From positions 1 to 45,988 of the forward strand of contig JAFRSR010000107.1 of assembly GCA_017427485.1 (NCBI GenBank): DNA of 45,988 nt, read 5' to 3'. A model generated the notes under the pieces. It was not told the origin of the DNA. It saw nothing but the letters and a program-made list of their open reading frames with translations, and did not search any database. Source of the stretch: Kiritimatiellia bacterium (GTDB taxonomy: Bacteria; Verrucomicrobiota; Kiritimatiellia; RFP12; UBA1067). Positions 1-9,423 of the stretch are shown piece by piece; within the stretch, counting starts at the first letter, position 1, and the number at the start of each line of letters is the position of its first letter. Both the position numbers and the translations under genes were made by a program.

Positions 1-40
1 AAATAATCCTGTTAATCCTGTAAATCCTGGAATCCTGTCA
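1..40. repeat. AATCCTG-type short tandem repeat, cut by window edge
   Basis: Four imperfect copies of the word AATCCTG follow each other just beyond the 3' end of the minus-strand gene ending at position 56. The same word builds the inverted repeat at 14541-14624, also directly downstream of a gene. The copies here look like one arm of such a structure, with the other arm outside the window. A role in transcript ends is an inference from position only. Confidence 0.6.
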
Positions 41-55
41 AAATCTCCCCGTGTG

Positions 56-3000
56 TCACCTGAGGATGAGCACGGCGCCGGCGCCCTTGCGGACGAGCAG
101 CGTGCCGCTCCCCGTGCCGCGCGCGAGGAACGCGAGGCGCGATTCCGCGCCCGCCTTCGCCTTTGAATAGACGCCTGCCGGCTGCGGGTGGCCGTTGATC
201 ACCAGCCATTCGACCGTCTGCGTGGTGCCGTCCGCGAGCGAGAGCGTGCCGCTCGCCGGGTTCGGCACCGTGAGCGTGCCGCCCGCGTTGAGCGCGCCGC
301 TCGCGTTCGCGACGAGCGTGCCGCCCGTCAGCACCACGTTCGTGGTGCCGCCGAGCGCCTTCGCCGAGTTGAGCGTGAGCGTGCCTGCCTGCATGAGCGT
401 CGCGCCCGTGTACGTGTTCGTGCCGTTCAGCGTGAAGTTGTGCGAGCCGGCCTTCACGAGCGTGAGCGGTCCCTGGATCCACGAATGGGAGGATCCCCAC
501 GAGCGGTTTGACGAACCGTTCACCGTGAGCGTGGCGGGCTTGCCCTCCGGCGTCATCACGCGGTTCGCGTGCTTCGTCCGGCTGACGAAGTTTTCGTAGA
601 AGCCGGCAAAGGTCTGGTCGAACCCGTCAAGATTCAGCGTCGAGAACGAGTTGTCGTCCAAATCCTTGCCGATGGACACCGCGGCGCTCGCAGGAATCAC
701 GTTCGCCCGGCCCGTCTGCAACGTGCCCTGCGAGAGCGTAATCCCTCCGAACGAGTTGTTCGTCGCATAGAGGATGGCGGTGCCGGAGTCGTTCCGGTTG
801 GGCCAGGTGCCACCGTTGAACGCGATGCGGCTGTAGCATTTGATCACCCCGCTTCCGCGGAAGTTGAAGGACGCGACCTTGCCGCGCATCTCGTTCGTGC
901 CGCCCGGCGTGCCGATCTCGAACGCGCCGTTCGAGGAGTTGCCCCAGTTGATGATCTGGAGCGCGGCGCCCGACCCCGCACCGCTCTCGCCCACGATGTC
1001 GCCGTGCCAGCCGACGTTCGCATCGGACGAGTTCTTGGCGATGTAGGTGCGCTGGCCGGATACGTTGCCGGCGACGAACGTCGTTCCCGAAATGAACGTG
1101 TTGTCCGTCAGCGTCAGGTTCGGGAAGTGGTTGTTCTCGCCGCTGTAGCCGTAGATCGTCACGGACGAGGCTTTGCCCAGCGCGTTCGACCCCGACAGGT
1201 ACAGGTAGACGTTCTTCGTTTGGGCGAATTCAAGGCCGTGGTTCCGCGTGTCGAACCGCACCGTGCCCGTGAAGGTGTTCGTGCCGCGCAGATAGTGGTC
1301 GCCGTAGCCGAGATTGATGGCGATGTCGTCGCCCGCGATCACGCCATCGGCGCGCTGGTCGAGCGAGGCCTGATGCGCCACCGTGATGGACGTGCCGTCG
1401 AGCGTGCCGTTCAGCACGTACCTGCCGGCCTCGATCGTCGTCGGCTTCGTGTAGCTGTTCGCGGTGGAGACCGTCAGCGTGTTCGTGCCGCGTTTCGTGA
1501 ACGAGGAGTGTCCCGTGATGCCGCCGTTGCCCGTGAACGCGTAGGCGACCGCATCCGCGTCAACCACCACGGCGGAAGGATGCACGGTTCCGTCGATGCG
1601 CACGGTCGGGCTCGTGCTGCCCGCGTTGTCGAACGTCACGAAATCCTGCTCCGCGAACGTGGCCTCCGCCGCGCCCGCAAGCCAGTTGGGCGAGGTGGTG
1701 TCCCACGCGGCCTCTGCCTCCGCGCCGCCCTTCCACGTGAGCGACTGCGTGTCCGCCATCGTCATCATGAGCGCGTTGCCCTCAATGGCGAACGTCGTGC
1801 CGTCGGGCACCGTGTCGCTCGGCACGATCGCCGTGGGCGCGGAGCTGCCGCCCCACGTCATGAGCGTGTACGTGCCGGGCGCGATCGCCGCCGCGCCGAG
1901 GACCGACACGTCCACCTCCACCGCGCCGCCGAACATCGCCCCGTTGCCGAGGACGATCACGTCGTTCGTGTCCGCGCCGACCTTGAAAAGCAGCTTCGCG
2001 CCGTCGGCGATCGACACCGACTCGCCGTCGAACGTGAGCGCGCCGCAGCGGTCCGCCGAACCCGCCGCGAGGCGGCCCTTGGCGAGCACGGCCGTCGTGC
2101 CGTGCACGACGCCCGTGCCGCCGAGCGTCGCGTTGGCGTCCACGGTCATCTTCGTCGGCGCCGTGCAGGTCGCCGGCACCGAGCCGTCGACGTTGAGCCG
2201 CCCGGCATTCACCCGCATGAGGCCAGAGGCCGTATGCGCGCCGGTGATCGTCCATGTGCCGGAATCCTCCTTGTAGAAGGCCATGCGTCCCGGCAGGGGC
2301 GCCGTGAACACGCCGTCGCCTGCGCCGCCGAGGAAGAGCGATGCCAGCGACTGCGGGTAGTTCGAATTGCGGCTTTCCGCGAGCGTGCCGGTGACCGTGA
2401 GGCAGGTCCCCGCCGTCTCGTTGCGGAAGCGCCCGCCCCAGTGGTTGGCTGTGGGGGTGCTGTTCGTGAAGGCGTAGATCGTGATGTCGCGGTCGCACGT
2501 CGCGTCCGTCGTGCCGTAGTAGCTGAGCGTCCCCGTGGTCGCCCAGTTGTTCTGCCCCATGGTGATCGCGCTGCCCACGCCGAAGGCGCACGGCTGTCCC
2601 TTGTTCGCCAGCGTCGGCCCGCGGATGATGCCGTCGGCGATCGAGATGCCGCAGGTGAAGGCGTTCGTGGGACAGGTGAGCTCCGTGACGCCCAGGTCCG
2701 TCCGGGAGCAGTTGTTGATCGTGGAGGGCCCCAGGTAGGTGTTGATGGTCAGCGTGCCGGTGCCGCGCGTGTAGCCCTTGCCCGAATACGGCCCGTTCAC
2801 GGTGAGATGGCTCGTGCCGTCCATGTAGAGCTGCACGCTGCTGCCGAGGACGATGGGGCGGTCCGTCACGTACGTGCCGTTGCCGTTCAGGCGGACGACG
2901 GCGTTGAAGTTCAGCGTGGCCTTCTCCGCCGTCGTCGGCTTGCCGAGCGAGCAGGCCGCGCCGATGTTGGCGAGCGAGGCGAAGCGCATGGTCGAGCTCG

Positions 3001-3361
3001 TCACCGTGGTCGGGCCGTCGTAGGTGTTGCCCGTGTTCGTGAACTGGAGGTCGCCGCCGCCGCCGCTCCGGGTGACGCCGCCCGCGCCCGAGACGACGCC
3101 CGTGAACTTGACCGTCCCGCCCTTGGCGATGTTGAACACGATGTTGGCCGGCAACGTCACGGCCGCCGAGAACGTGACCGTTCCGGAGGTGTGGTTGAAC
3201 TGCGCCGTGTCGCCGTCGCCCGGCACCGCGCCGTTCTGCCAGTTCGAGGCCGTGCCCCACACCTTGGTGCCCGTGCCGCCGATCCATGTGCGCGTCGTGG
3301 CCGAGAGGCTTCCCGCCGCCAACGCCGCCAGGAACAATGCCATCGCTTTTTTGTTCGTCAT
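56..3361 (-). CDS. Secreted autotransporter-associated beta-strand repeat protein
   Basis: The 1101-residue protein starts with a signal peptide (K4-K5, then a hydrophobic run to about residue 22). The rest is low-complexity, rich in G, T, N and S. It contains repeats of the kind NTYTGATLMQAGTLTLN near the C-terminus, with related NTYDGPTTV, NSYTKPTTI and NTFTGTVRF copies earlier. This is the pattern of the autotransporter-associated beta-strand (PATR-type) repeat family, which folds as a long beta-helix. No C-terminal outer-membrane barrel is visible; the protein ends abruptly at GAGAVLILR. The start is set by a GGAGG Shine-Dalgarno 8 nt upstream and by a promoter at 3392-3419. The function is unknown; adhesion or surface polysaccharide contact is a guess from the family. 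The gene is divergent from the symporter at 3615. Confidence 0.85.
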   Translation of the reverse strand: MTNKKAMALFLAALAAGSLSATTRTWIGGTGTKVWGTASNWQNGAVPGDGDTAQFNHTSGTVTFSAAVTLPANIVFNIAKGGTVKFTGVVSGAGGVTRSGGGGDLQFTNTGNTYDGPTTVTSSTMRFASLANIGAACSLGKPTTAEKATLNFNAVVRLNGNGTYVTDRPIVLGSSVQLYMDGTSHLTVNGPYSGKGYTRGTGTLTINTYLGPSTINNCSRTDLGVTELTCPTNAFTCGISIADGIIRGPTLANKGQPCAFGVGSAITMGQNNWATTGTLSYYGTTDATCDRDITIYAFTNSTPTANHWGGRFRNETAGTCLTVTGTLAESRNSNYPQSLASLFLGGAGDGVFTAPLPGRMAFYKEDSGTWTITGAHTASGLMRVNAGRLNVDGSVPATCTAPTKMTVDANATLGGTGVVHGTTAVLAKGRLAAGSADRCGALTFDGESVSIADGAKLLFKVGADTNDVIVLGNGAMFGGAVEVDVSVLGAAAIAPGTYTLMTWGGSSAPTAIVPSDTVPDGTTFAIEGNALMMTMADTQSLTWKGGAEAEAAWDTTSPNWLAGAAEATFAEQDFVTFDNAGSTSPTVRIDGTVHPSAVVVDADAVAYAFTGNGGITGHSSFTKRGTNTLTVSTANSYTKPTTIEAGRYVLNGTLDGTSITVAHQASLDQRADGVIAGDDIAINLGYGDHYLRGTNTFTGTVRFDTRNHGLEFAQTKNVYLYLSGSNALGKASSVTIYGYSGENNHFPNLTLTDNTFISGTTFVAGNVSGQRTYIAKNSSDANVGWHGDIVGESGAGSGAALQIINWGNSSNGAFEIGTPGGTNEMRGKVASFNFRGSGVIKCYSRIAFNGGTWPNRNDSGTAILYATNNSFGGITLSQGTLQTGRANVIPASAAVSIGKDLDDNSFSTLNLDGFDQTFAGFYENFVSRTKHANRVMTPEGKPATLTVNGSSNRSWGSSHSWIQGPLTLVKAGSHNFTLNGTNTYTGATLMQAGTLTLNSAKALGGTTNVVLTGGTLVANASGALNAGGTLTVPNPASGTLSLADGTTQTVEWLVINGHPQPAGVYSKAKAGAESRLAFLARGTGSGTLLVRKGAGAVLILR

Positions 3362-3391
3362 GCCCAGTCCTCCAGTTTCATGTGCATGTCC

Positions 3392-3419
3392 ATTGTACCA
3401 TAACCCGCCATTCTGTCAA
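3392..3419 (-). promoter_or_regulatory. Sigma-70 promoter with extended -10 for the beta-strand repeat gene
   Basis: On the minus strand a perfect TTGACA (-35, 3414-3419) is followed after 16 bp by TACAAT (-10, 3392-3397) preceded by TGG, the extended -10. The GGAGG and ATG of the gene lie downstream. Confidence 0.75.
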
Positions 3420-3457
3420 TGGCATGTGTTCGTGCCGCAGGGACATGAGAATTATGA

Positions 3458-3463
3458 TATAAT
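3458..3463 (+). promoter_or_regulatory. Extended -10 promoter element for the symporter/aminotransferase pair
   Basis: TGATATAAT gives a consensus -10 at 3458-3463 with the TGn extension. No convincing -35 is visible. It lies about 150 bp upstream of the ATG at 3615, leaving a sizeable 5' leader in which I see no recognisable riboswitch. Confidence 0.5.
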
Positions 3464-3614
3464 CATGCCATGAGAAACCAACATGGCATTGAAACGGCAA
3501 CCTGCGCCGCATGTGGACGCAGGGACTTCGTCTACGAGTCGTAGGGCATGAACCGTCATCAACGGAGAACCAGACCATGAACCGAATCCTCAAACTCGGA
3601 CAGAGGGACGGACG

Positions 3615-5021
3615 ATGATCGATGCGTTGTTCAAACATGTTTCGGCGGCGAACGAGGCGCTGTGGGGCTGGTGCGTCCTGTGGCTGCTCGTGGGGACGTC
3701 TGTCGGGCTGACGGTCCTCCTGAGGGGATTCCAGTTCAGGAAATGGCGGACGATGTTCGCCGTGTTCGGGCGCGAGAGCGAGTCGGTCAGGCGGAACGGG
3801 CTGGGCATATCGTCGTTTCAGGCGTTCTGCGTGTCGCTCGGCGCGCGCGTGGGGACCGGCAACCTGGCGGGAGTGGCCTCGGCCATCGCCGTGGGCGGTC
3901 CCGGCGCCGTGTTCTGGATGTGGGTGATGGCGCTTTTCGGCGCGGCGACGGCGTTTGCCGAGGCCGTGCTGGCGCAGCTCTACAAGCGTCGTGGCGAAGG
4001 GTCGTTCTTCGGTGGCCCCGCCTATTACATGAAGTACGGCCTCAAGTGCGCGCCGATGGGCGTGGCGTTCGCGGCTGTACTGGTGCTGAACCAGGGAATG
4101 GCGAGCCACATCGTGCAGAGCAATGCGATCTGCGGCATCCTCGGCGAGCGTACCGGCGTGGCGGCGGGCGTGACCGCGGTGGTGTTGGCTGTGCTGGCGG
4201 TCGCCGTGTTCTTCGGCGGCGTACGGCGCGTCTCGCGCATCTCGTCCGTCCTGGTGCCGTTCATGGCGCTGGGGTTCCTCGCGCTTGCGGCATGGGTGGC
4301 GCTGACGCACCTGGGAGAGCTGCCGCGCATCGTCGAGCTGATCGTCTCCGATGCGTTCGGATTGAGGGAGGTCGCCGGCGGCGGCGTGGGCGTGGCCGTG
4401 ATGCAGGGCGTGCGGCGCGGACTCTTCTCGAACGAGGCGGGCGAGGGATCGGCGCCGAACGCCGCCGCGACGGCGGACGTCTCGCACCCCGTGAAGCAGG
4501 GCTTCGTGCAGGCGCTCGGGGTGTTTGCGGACACGCTCGTCGTCTGCACCTGCACGGCGGCGATCATCTTGCTGGCTGAGACTGAAGACTTCGGCGAGGG
4601 CGGGATCGTGCTGACTTCCCGCGCCATGGCGGCGCATCTCGGTCCGTTCGGCGCCTGGTTTCTGATGGGGGCGGTCGTCCTTTTCGCCTACTCGACCATC
4701 ATCTCCAACTACGTCTACGGCGAAACGGGCGTGCGCTTCCTCACGCAAAGCCGCACCGCGCTCGCCGCCTACCGCGTGCTCTCCGCGGCGGCGGTGCTTT
4801 CCGGCGGTTTCGTGACGCTCGACCAGGCCTGGTGCGCGGTGGATCTCACGATGGGCGTGATGGTGGCGATGAACGTGGCGACGCTTTGGCTGCTGCGTGG
4901 CGACGTGAAACGGCTCTTCGACGACTATATCGCACAGCGCGCGGCGGGACGCGATCCCGTGTTCGATCCCGGCATCCTGCCGGAGCGCGCAGGCGTTCTT
5001 GATGGATGGGAGAAAGCATGA
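3615..5021 (+). CDS. Alanine or glycine:cation symporter (AGCS family)
   Basis: The 468-residue polytopic inner-membrane protein has the AGCS (sodium:alanine symporter, AlsT/DagA-like) signature. The GTGNLAGVASAIAVGGPGAV stretch near residue 80 is followed by the FWMW motif, and GGPAYYMKYGL and the GLFSNEAGEGSAPNAAA motif near residue 275 are also present. The length is typical for the family. It should take up alanine or glycine with Na+. The stop codon overlaps the next gene in an ATGA, so uptake and amino-group transfer are probably co-expressed. Substrate specificity cannot be read from the sequence. Confidence 0.93.
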   Translation: MIDALFKHVSAANEALWGWCVLWLLVGTSVGLTVLLRGFQFRKWRTMFAVFGRESESVRRNGLGISSFQAFCVSLGARVGTGNLAGVASAIAVGGPGAVFWMWVMALFGAATAFAEAVLAQLYKRRGEGSFFGGPAYYMKYGLKCAPMGVAFAAVLVLNQGMASHIVQSNAICGILGERTGVAAGVTAVVLAVLAVAVFFGGVRRVSRISSVLVPFMALGFLALAAWVALTHLGELPRIVELIVSDAFGLREVAGGGVGVAVMQGVRRGLFSNEAGEGSAPNAAATADVSHPVKQGFVQALGVFADTLVVCTCTAAIILLAETEDFGEGGIVLTSRAMAAHLGPFGAWFLMGAVVLFAYSTIISNYVYGETGVRFLTQSRTALAAYRVLSAAAVLSGGFVTLDQAWCAVDLTMGVMVAMNVATLWLLRGDVKRLFDDYIAQRAAGRDPVFDPGILPERAGVLDGWEKA

Positions 5022-6178
5022 TGAAGTTGACGAAACGCGTGCTCGGCATGTCGCCCTCGTTACCGCGCCGCCTCTTTGACATGGCGAAGGAGATTGGCGG
5101 GGACGTGATCGACCTGACGCTTGGCGATCCCGACGTGCCGCCGCCCGCGAACGTGCGCGCAGCGGCATGCGCGGCGATAGACGCCTGCCACACGCGCTAT
5201 TCACAGAACGCGGGCTTGCAGCAGGCGCGCGAGGCGGTGGCCGCCTACCAGCGCACGCGGTACGGACGCGACGTGACGGCGGATGACGTCATCCTCACCG
5301 TTGGCGCGATGGGTTCCATCTTCCAGCAGCTTTTTTCGCTTGTCGAGCCGGGGGACGAGGTGATCATCCCGACGCCCTGCTGGGTGAATTACGTGGAGGT
5401 GACGAAACTGTGCGGCGCCGTTCCCGTCACGGTGCCGGCCTTGGAGAAGGATGGCTTCTCCGTCTCCCCGGAGCAGATCCGCGCCGTCCTCACGCCGCGT
5501 ACGCGGGTGATCGTGGTGAATTCGCCGAACAATCCCACGGGACGCGTCTTGCGCGAGGAGGCCGTGCGCGGCATTGCCGCGATTGCGGCGGAACGCGATC
5601 TCTTCGTGATCTCGGACGAGGTCTACCGGTCGCTCGTATACGACGGCATCCCCTATCTGAGCATCTTCGACCTGCCGGAGATGAAGGGGCGTTGCTCGGT
5701 GATCGATGCCGTCTCGAAGCAGTTCTCGATGACCGGATATCGGCTGGGCTTTACCATCGGCCCGCGTCCGCTCGTCGAGATGATGACGCGCCTGCAGGAA
5801 AACGTCAACGCCTGCGCGCCGCTCCCGTCGCAGTATGCCGCGATCGCCGCGTACGGTCCGGAGACGGACACGTCCTACTTGCTGCGCGAGTACGACGCGC
5901 GGCGGCGAATCGTCGTGGACGGCATCCGTTCCGTCCCCGGACTGTCTCTCGGCGGCGTCGACGCCGCGTTCTACGCGTTCGTCAACATCTCGGCGACAGG
6001 GATGGATTCGCAGAAGTTCGCATACGAGCTGCTGAGGTCGCAACGCGTGGCCGTGGTGCCGGGGCTGGCATACGGCGAAGACTTCGACGACTTCATACGA
6101 ATTGCCTTCACCGTCTCGGGGGATCGCCTGCGCGAGGCGATCGGTCGGCTGCGGTCGTTCGTCCAGCGCGACGATTGA
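5018..6178 (+). CDS. Class I/II PLP-dependent aminotransferase
   Basis: The 386-residue cytoplasmic enzyme is of the AAT_I fold type. The PLP lysine is K234 in the context VSKQFSMTGYRLGF; the NNPTGRV motif and the ISDEVYRSL motif (Asp and Tyr that contact PLP) are present. I start at 5018 rather than at an upstream ATG at 5006, because GGGAG lies just before 5018 and this ATG overlaps the upstream stop codon as ATGA. The pairing with an AGCS symporter suggests work on alanine or a related amino acid, for instance alanine-pyruvate or aspartate transamination. The exact substrate is not evident. Confidence 0.9.
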   Translation: MMKLTKRVLGMSPSLPRRLFDMAKEIGGDVIDLTLGDPDVPPPANVRAAACAAIDACHTRYSQNAGLQQAREAVAAYQRTRYGRDVTADDVILTVGAMGSIFQQLFSLVEPGDEVIIPTPCWVNYVEVTKLCGAVPVTVPALEKDGFSVSPEQIRAVLTPRTRVIVVNSPNNPTGRVLREEAVRGIAAIAAERDLFVISDEVYRSLVYDGIPYLSIFDLPEMKGRCSVIDAVSKQFSMTGYRLGFTIGPRPLVEMMTRLQENVNACAPLPSQYAAIAAYGPETDTSYLLREYDARRRIVVDGIRSVPGLSLGGVDAAFYAFVNISATGMDSQKFAYELLRSQRVAVVPGLAYGEDFDDFIRIAFTVSGDRLREAIGRLRSFVQRDD

Positions 6179-6204
6179 CATCAAAGCGTCAAACATGGTA
6201 GAAT
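6175..6204 (+). promoter_or_regulatory. Sigma-70 promoter, likely giving a leaderless mRNA
   Basis: TTGACA (6175-6180) and TGG-TAGAAT (-10 at 6199-6204) are separated by 18 bp. The -35 overlaps the stop region of the aminotransferase gene. The expected start point (6211-6212) coincides with the ATG at 6212, and no Shine-Dalgarno is present. Confidence 0.75.
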
Positions 6205-6211
6205 ACGCAAC

Positions 6212-8038
6212 ATGAGAACAACCCTTACATCTCTCGTATTCCTCGCCGCCGCGGTGGCGGCAGGTGCCTACGCCGCGGATTCCCGCGTCGAATTCCGGGA
6301 ATGCCCGAAATGCGACAAGCGCATCCGCATCGACCTCGCCGCAGGCAAGGCATATGTGAATCTGTGCCGTCTGGAGGGCGCGGGCCGTGACGAGGTCGCC
6401 GCCCGCGCGGCGCGGTTGCTGGACGCGGCGAAGATCCCGCCCGCGCGCGATCCGAAGCTCCGTCCGCTCATGGGCTGGTCGAGCTGGAACACCTTCGGAG
6501 TCGACATCTCCGAGACGATCATCCTCGAGACCGCCCGCGCGATGGCGACGAACGGCCTGAAGGAGGCGGGCTACACCTACGTCAACATCGACGACGGCTT
6601 TTTCTGGGGACACGGCGATGACGGCATCCTCCGCTTCCATCCACAGCGCTTCCCCAACGGCATGAAGCCGACCGTGGATGGCATCCACGCGCTCGGACTG
6701 AAGGCCGGCATCTACTCGGACGCCGGCGCCGACACGTGCGGCAGCATGTGGGGCGGCAGCGGCTCGGGCGGCAAGGACAAGGGCGGCGTGGGTGCCGGGC
6801 TCTACGGACATGACGCCGCCGACTGCAAGCTGCACTTCAACGATCTCGGCTTCGACTTCATCAAGGTGGACTACTGCGGCGGCGGCAAGCTCAAGCTGAA
6901 CGAGAAGATCCGCTACACCGAGATCGCCAACGCCATCAAGGCGACGGGACGCACGGACGTGCGTCTCAACCTCTGCCGCTGGGCGTTCCCCGGCACGTGG
7001 GCGGCCGACATCGCCGAGTCGTGGCGCACGACGAAGGACATCCGCGCGAACTGGAAGTCGGTCAAGGACCTCATCGGCGAAAACCTCTACCTGAGCGCCT
7101 ACGCGCGCCCCGGCCACTACAACGACATGGACATGCTGGAGGTCGGCCAGCTCAAGGGCGCGGTCAAGTCGATCTTCGGCAAACACGGCGACACGGGCCT
7201 CACGCCCGACGAGGAAGTGACCCACTTCGGCATGTGGTGCATGCTCTCCTCGCCGCTCCTAATCGGCTGCGACGTACGCACCATACCGGCCTCCACGAAG
7301 GCGCTCATCACGAACCCCTACCTGCTCGCGATGAACCAGAACGACCTCGGTCTCCAAGGGTACGTCGTCGCGCGCGAAGGCGAGGCGTACATCCTCGTGA
7401 AGGACGCCTGCGAGAAGTTCGGCCGTTCGCGCTACGTGGCGCTCTACAATGGTTCCGACGCTGAACACGAGTTCACCGTTCGCGCGGACGCGCTCGACCT
7501 CGGCGGGGCGGTCGACGCGTTCGACCTCGTGGAGATGGCTGACGTGGGGCGCTTCACGGATCACGTCTCGGTCAAAGTCGCGCCGCATGCGACGAAGTTC
7601 TACCGTTTCGACGCCGAGAAGCGCCTGCAGCGGACGGTCTACGAGGCGGAGACGGCGTTCCTCACCGACTACCAGGAACTCTGGGACGCGACGAAGGCCG
7701 GCACGGCCTTCCCCGACCAGATGAAGGAGGCGTCGGGCGGCGTGTACGTGCGCTACATCGGCAACCGCGCGTCCAACGATCTCGTCTGGAAGGACGTGAA
7801 GGTCGACGCGGCGGGCGAGTACGTCCTCGCCTTCGACTACGCCGCGCCCGAGGACCGCGCGTTCGACCTCTCGATCGACGGCGGCGTGGCAACGCGCGTC
7901 GCGACGCCGGGGACGGCAGGCAAGATCGGAACGGTCAAGGTGACGGTGCCGCTCGCGGCGGGCGTGCACACGATCCGTCTCTTCAACGCGACGGCCTGGA
8001 TGCCCGACTTGGATCGGCTGGCGGTCGTCGCGCGTTGA
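6212..8038 (+). CDS. Secreted GH27-type alpha-galactosidase with C-terminal carbohydrate-binding domain
   Basis: The 608-residue protein has a signal peptide (MRTTLTSLVFLAAAVAAG). A clan GH-D TIM barrel begins at about residue 85 with the MGWSSWNTF motif. The GH27 nucleophile is D220 in FIKVDYC and the likely acid/base is D276 in WRTTKDI. Family members hydrolyse terminal alpha-galactosides or alpha-N-acetylgalactosaminides. A C-terminal beta-sandwich from about residue 470 (VYEAETA ... GVHTIRLFN) looks like a CBM35/CBM6-type module. The N-terminal 60 residues carry a CPKCDKR zinc-ribbon-like patch of unknown use. No Shine-Dalgarno precedes the ATG; the promoter at 6175-6204 predicts a leaderless transcript. 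The gene is convergent with the AraC-type regulator downstream. Confidence 0.9.
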   Translation: MRTTLTSLVFLAAAVAAGAYAADSRVEFRECPKCDKRIRIDLAAGKAYVNLCRLEGAGRDEVAARAARLLDAAKIPPARDPKLRPLMGWSSWNTFGVDISETIILETARAMATNGLKEAGYTYVNIDDGFFWGHGDDGILRFHPQRFPNGMKPTVDGIHALGLKAGIYSDAGADTCGSMWGGSGSGGKDKGGVGAGLYGHDAADCKLHFNDLGFDFIKVDYCGGGKLKLNEKIRYTEIANAIKATGRTDVRLNLCRWAFPGTWAADIAESWRTTKDIRANWKSVKDLIGENLYLSAYARPGHYNDMDMLEVGQLKGAVKSIFGKHGDTGLTPDEEVTHFGMWCMLSSPLLIGCDVRTIPASTKALITNPYLLAMNQNDLGLQGYVVAREGEAYILVKDACEKFGRSRYVALYNGSDAEHEFTVRADALDLGGAVDAFDLVEMADVGRFTDHVSVKVAPHATKFYRFDAEKRLQRTVYEAETAFLTDYQELWDATKAGTAFPDQMKEASGGVYVRYIGNRASNDLVWKDVKVDAAGEYVLAFDYAAPEDRAFDLSIDGGVATRVATPGTAGKIGTVKVTVPLAAGVHTIRLFNATAWMPDLDRLAVVAR

Positions 8039-8061
8039 GAATCCTTCACGCACGCGGCCCG

Positions 8062-9261
8062 CTAGTCGTCGGCGGGTTCGCGATTCTGTTTGCGGTAGTC
8101 GCGCATTGAAAGCCCCGTCGCCTTCTTGAAGAGTACGGCGAGGTGGCTCTCGTTCACGGCGCCGCACTGCGCGGCGATCTCGCCGATGGAAAAGTTGCTT
8201 TCCTCCAGCAACGTCCGCACGCGCTCCAGCTTCGTCTGGAGGATGACGTCGCGAACGGATGCGTGAAGCTGCGCGCGGAAGTGCTGCTCCACGTACCGTC
8301 GCGAGCAGCCAGCCGCCTGCACCACGTCCGCCACGGTGACGTGGCGCTGGGCGGCATGCGCGCGAATGAAACGCAGGGCGCGCGCGAGGAACGGGTCGCG
8401 CATCGCATCGTAGCCGGTCGACTCGCGCGTCACCACCGTCATCGGCTCCATGACCACGTTCTTCTTCCGCACGGAACGGCCGTGCATCAGGGCGTCCAGC
8501 ATCTCGGCCGCCTTCTGTCCGCACTTGAAGCTGCCCATGCGGATGCTGGAGAGCGTGGGCACGGTCGATTCGCAGAGCATGTGGTCGTCGTCCACGCCGA
8601 GGACGGCGATCTCCTCCGGCACGCCGATCCCCGCCTCGGCGCAGGCGTCGAGCACGAGTCGGGCGCGTCCATCCATTGCGGCGAAGATCGCCGTGGGCTT
8701 GGGGAGCTTTTGGAGGAAACGGATCATGCGCGGACGCTCAGCGTCCCAGCTGTGGCGTTCGCGCGCGCTGAACGTGTCGTAGACCGTACAGCCGAAGCCG
8801 GCCTTCTTCAACGTGTCCGCGAAGCCTTGCCGCCGGTCGGCCGACCAGTACATGCCGAGCGTCTCGCCCACGTAGGCGAAGGCCTGGTAGCCACGCGCGA
8901 GGTAGTAGTCCGCCGCCAGCGCGCCGATGCCGTACGAGTCGTTCTTGACGCAGGGGGCGTCCGCGAGGGGCTGTCCGTGTGCCAGCATTTCCGGCGGCGG
9001 CTCGCGCAGCACGACGGGGATGCGCAGGGAGGCGACGAGGGCAGCCTCGCGCGGGGAAAGATAGTGCGCCGTGATGCCCGAGACGCCGAGCCGTTTGAGG
9101 TTGAGCAGCTGCTCGCCCTCCCGCCCTTCCAGCAACATGCAGCGCCACGGCCCGTGCCGGCGCGCATAGTCGAGAACGCCGCGAAGGCCCGAACGCCCGC
9201 CTTTCAGGTTGAGCCTGGCGGTGACAAGGACAACCGGCGTGTCTGTGGTTGCTGGATGCAT
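8062..9261 (-). CDS. XylR-type AraC family transcriptional regulator with LacI/periplasmic-binding-like sensor
   Basis: The 399-residue protein has a sugar-binding type 1 domain of the LacI/GalR class (about residues 8-275; the IAVLGVDDDHMLCE motif is typical). It is followed by an AraC-type double helix-turn-helix (about residues 290-392, ending FKKATGLSMRDYRKQ). This is the architecture of E. coli XylR: a sugar bound by the sensor domain switches an activator that binds tandem direct-repeat half-sites. It is transcribed away from the beta-helix gene at 9424. The shared intergenic region contains the 22-bp-phased TGCGCAAA repeats at 9303-9335, a good candidate binding site. It probably controls nearby sugar-catabolic genes; the inducer is unknown. 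Confidence 0.9.
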   Translation of the reverse strand: MHPATTDTPVVLVTARLNLKGGRSGLRGVLDYARRHGPWRCMLLEGREGEQLLNLKRLGVSGITAHYLSPREAALVASLRIPVVLREPPPEMLAHGQPLADAPCVKNDSYGIGALAADYYLARGYQAFAYVGETLGMYWSADRRQGFADTLKKAGFGCTVYDTFSARERHSWDAERPRMIRFLQKLPKPTAIFAAMDGRARLVLDACAEAGIGVPEEIAVLGVDDDHMLCESTVPTLSSIRMGSFKCGQKAAEMLDALMHGRSVRKKNVVMEPMTVVTRESTGYDAMRDPFLARALRFIRAHAAQRHVTVADVVQAAGCSRRYVEQHFRAQLHASVRDVILQTKLERVRTLLEESNFSIGEIAAQCGAVNESHLAVLFKKATGLSMRDYRKQNREPADD

Positions 9262-9302
9262 GGCGCAAGTCTACCAGAACGCCGCTGGACTGTAAAGCCC
9301 CG

Positions 9303-9335
9303 CCGTGCGCAAACAGAAAGATTTTCATGCGCAAA
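9303..9335 (+). promoter_or_regulatory. Putative operator: two TGCGCAAA half-sites 22 bp apart
   Basis: TGCGCAAA occurs at 9306-9313 and 9328-9335, a start-to-start distance of 22 bp (two DNA turns), as expected for an AraC/XylR-type activator. The second half-site ends 29 bp before the -10 at 9365. The box recurs at 11911-11943 with 31 of 33 bases identical and the same distance to a -10. Confidence 0.75.
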
Positions 9336-9361
9336 TGCGGGTAGTTGCCAGCGGAGGGAAA

Positions 9362-9370
9362 TGGTAGAAT
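9362..9370 (+). promoter_or_regulatory. Extended -10 promoter of the beta-helix gene
   Basis: TGG-TAGAAT (-10 at 9365-9370). No -35 at proper spacing is evident, which fits an activator-dependent promoter under the operator box just upstream. Confidence 0.65.
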
Positions 9371-9423
9371 AAACTGCACAAGGCGAAAACAGATTTGATT
9401 GACAAGACAGACAAGGAGAAACG

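Noticed and set aside
569..3403. Very long plus-strand open frame (944 codons) opposite the beta-strand repeat gene
   Set aside because: Arg/Ala/Val-rich nonsense translation typical of antisense frames in GC-rich DNA; the minus-strand protein has a signal peptide, family repeats, a promoter and a Shine-Dalgarno.
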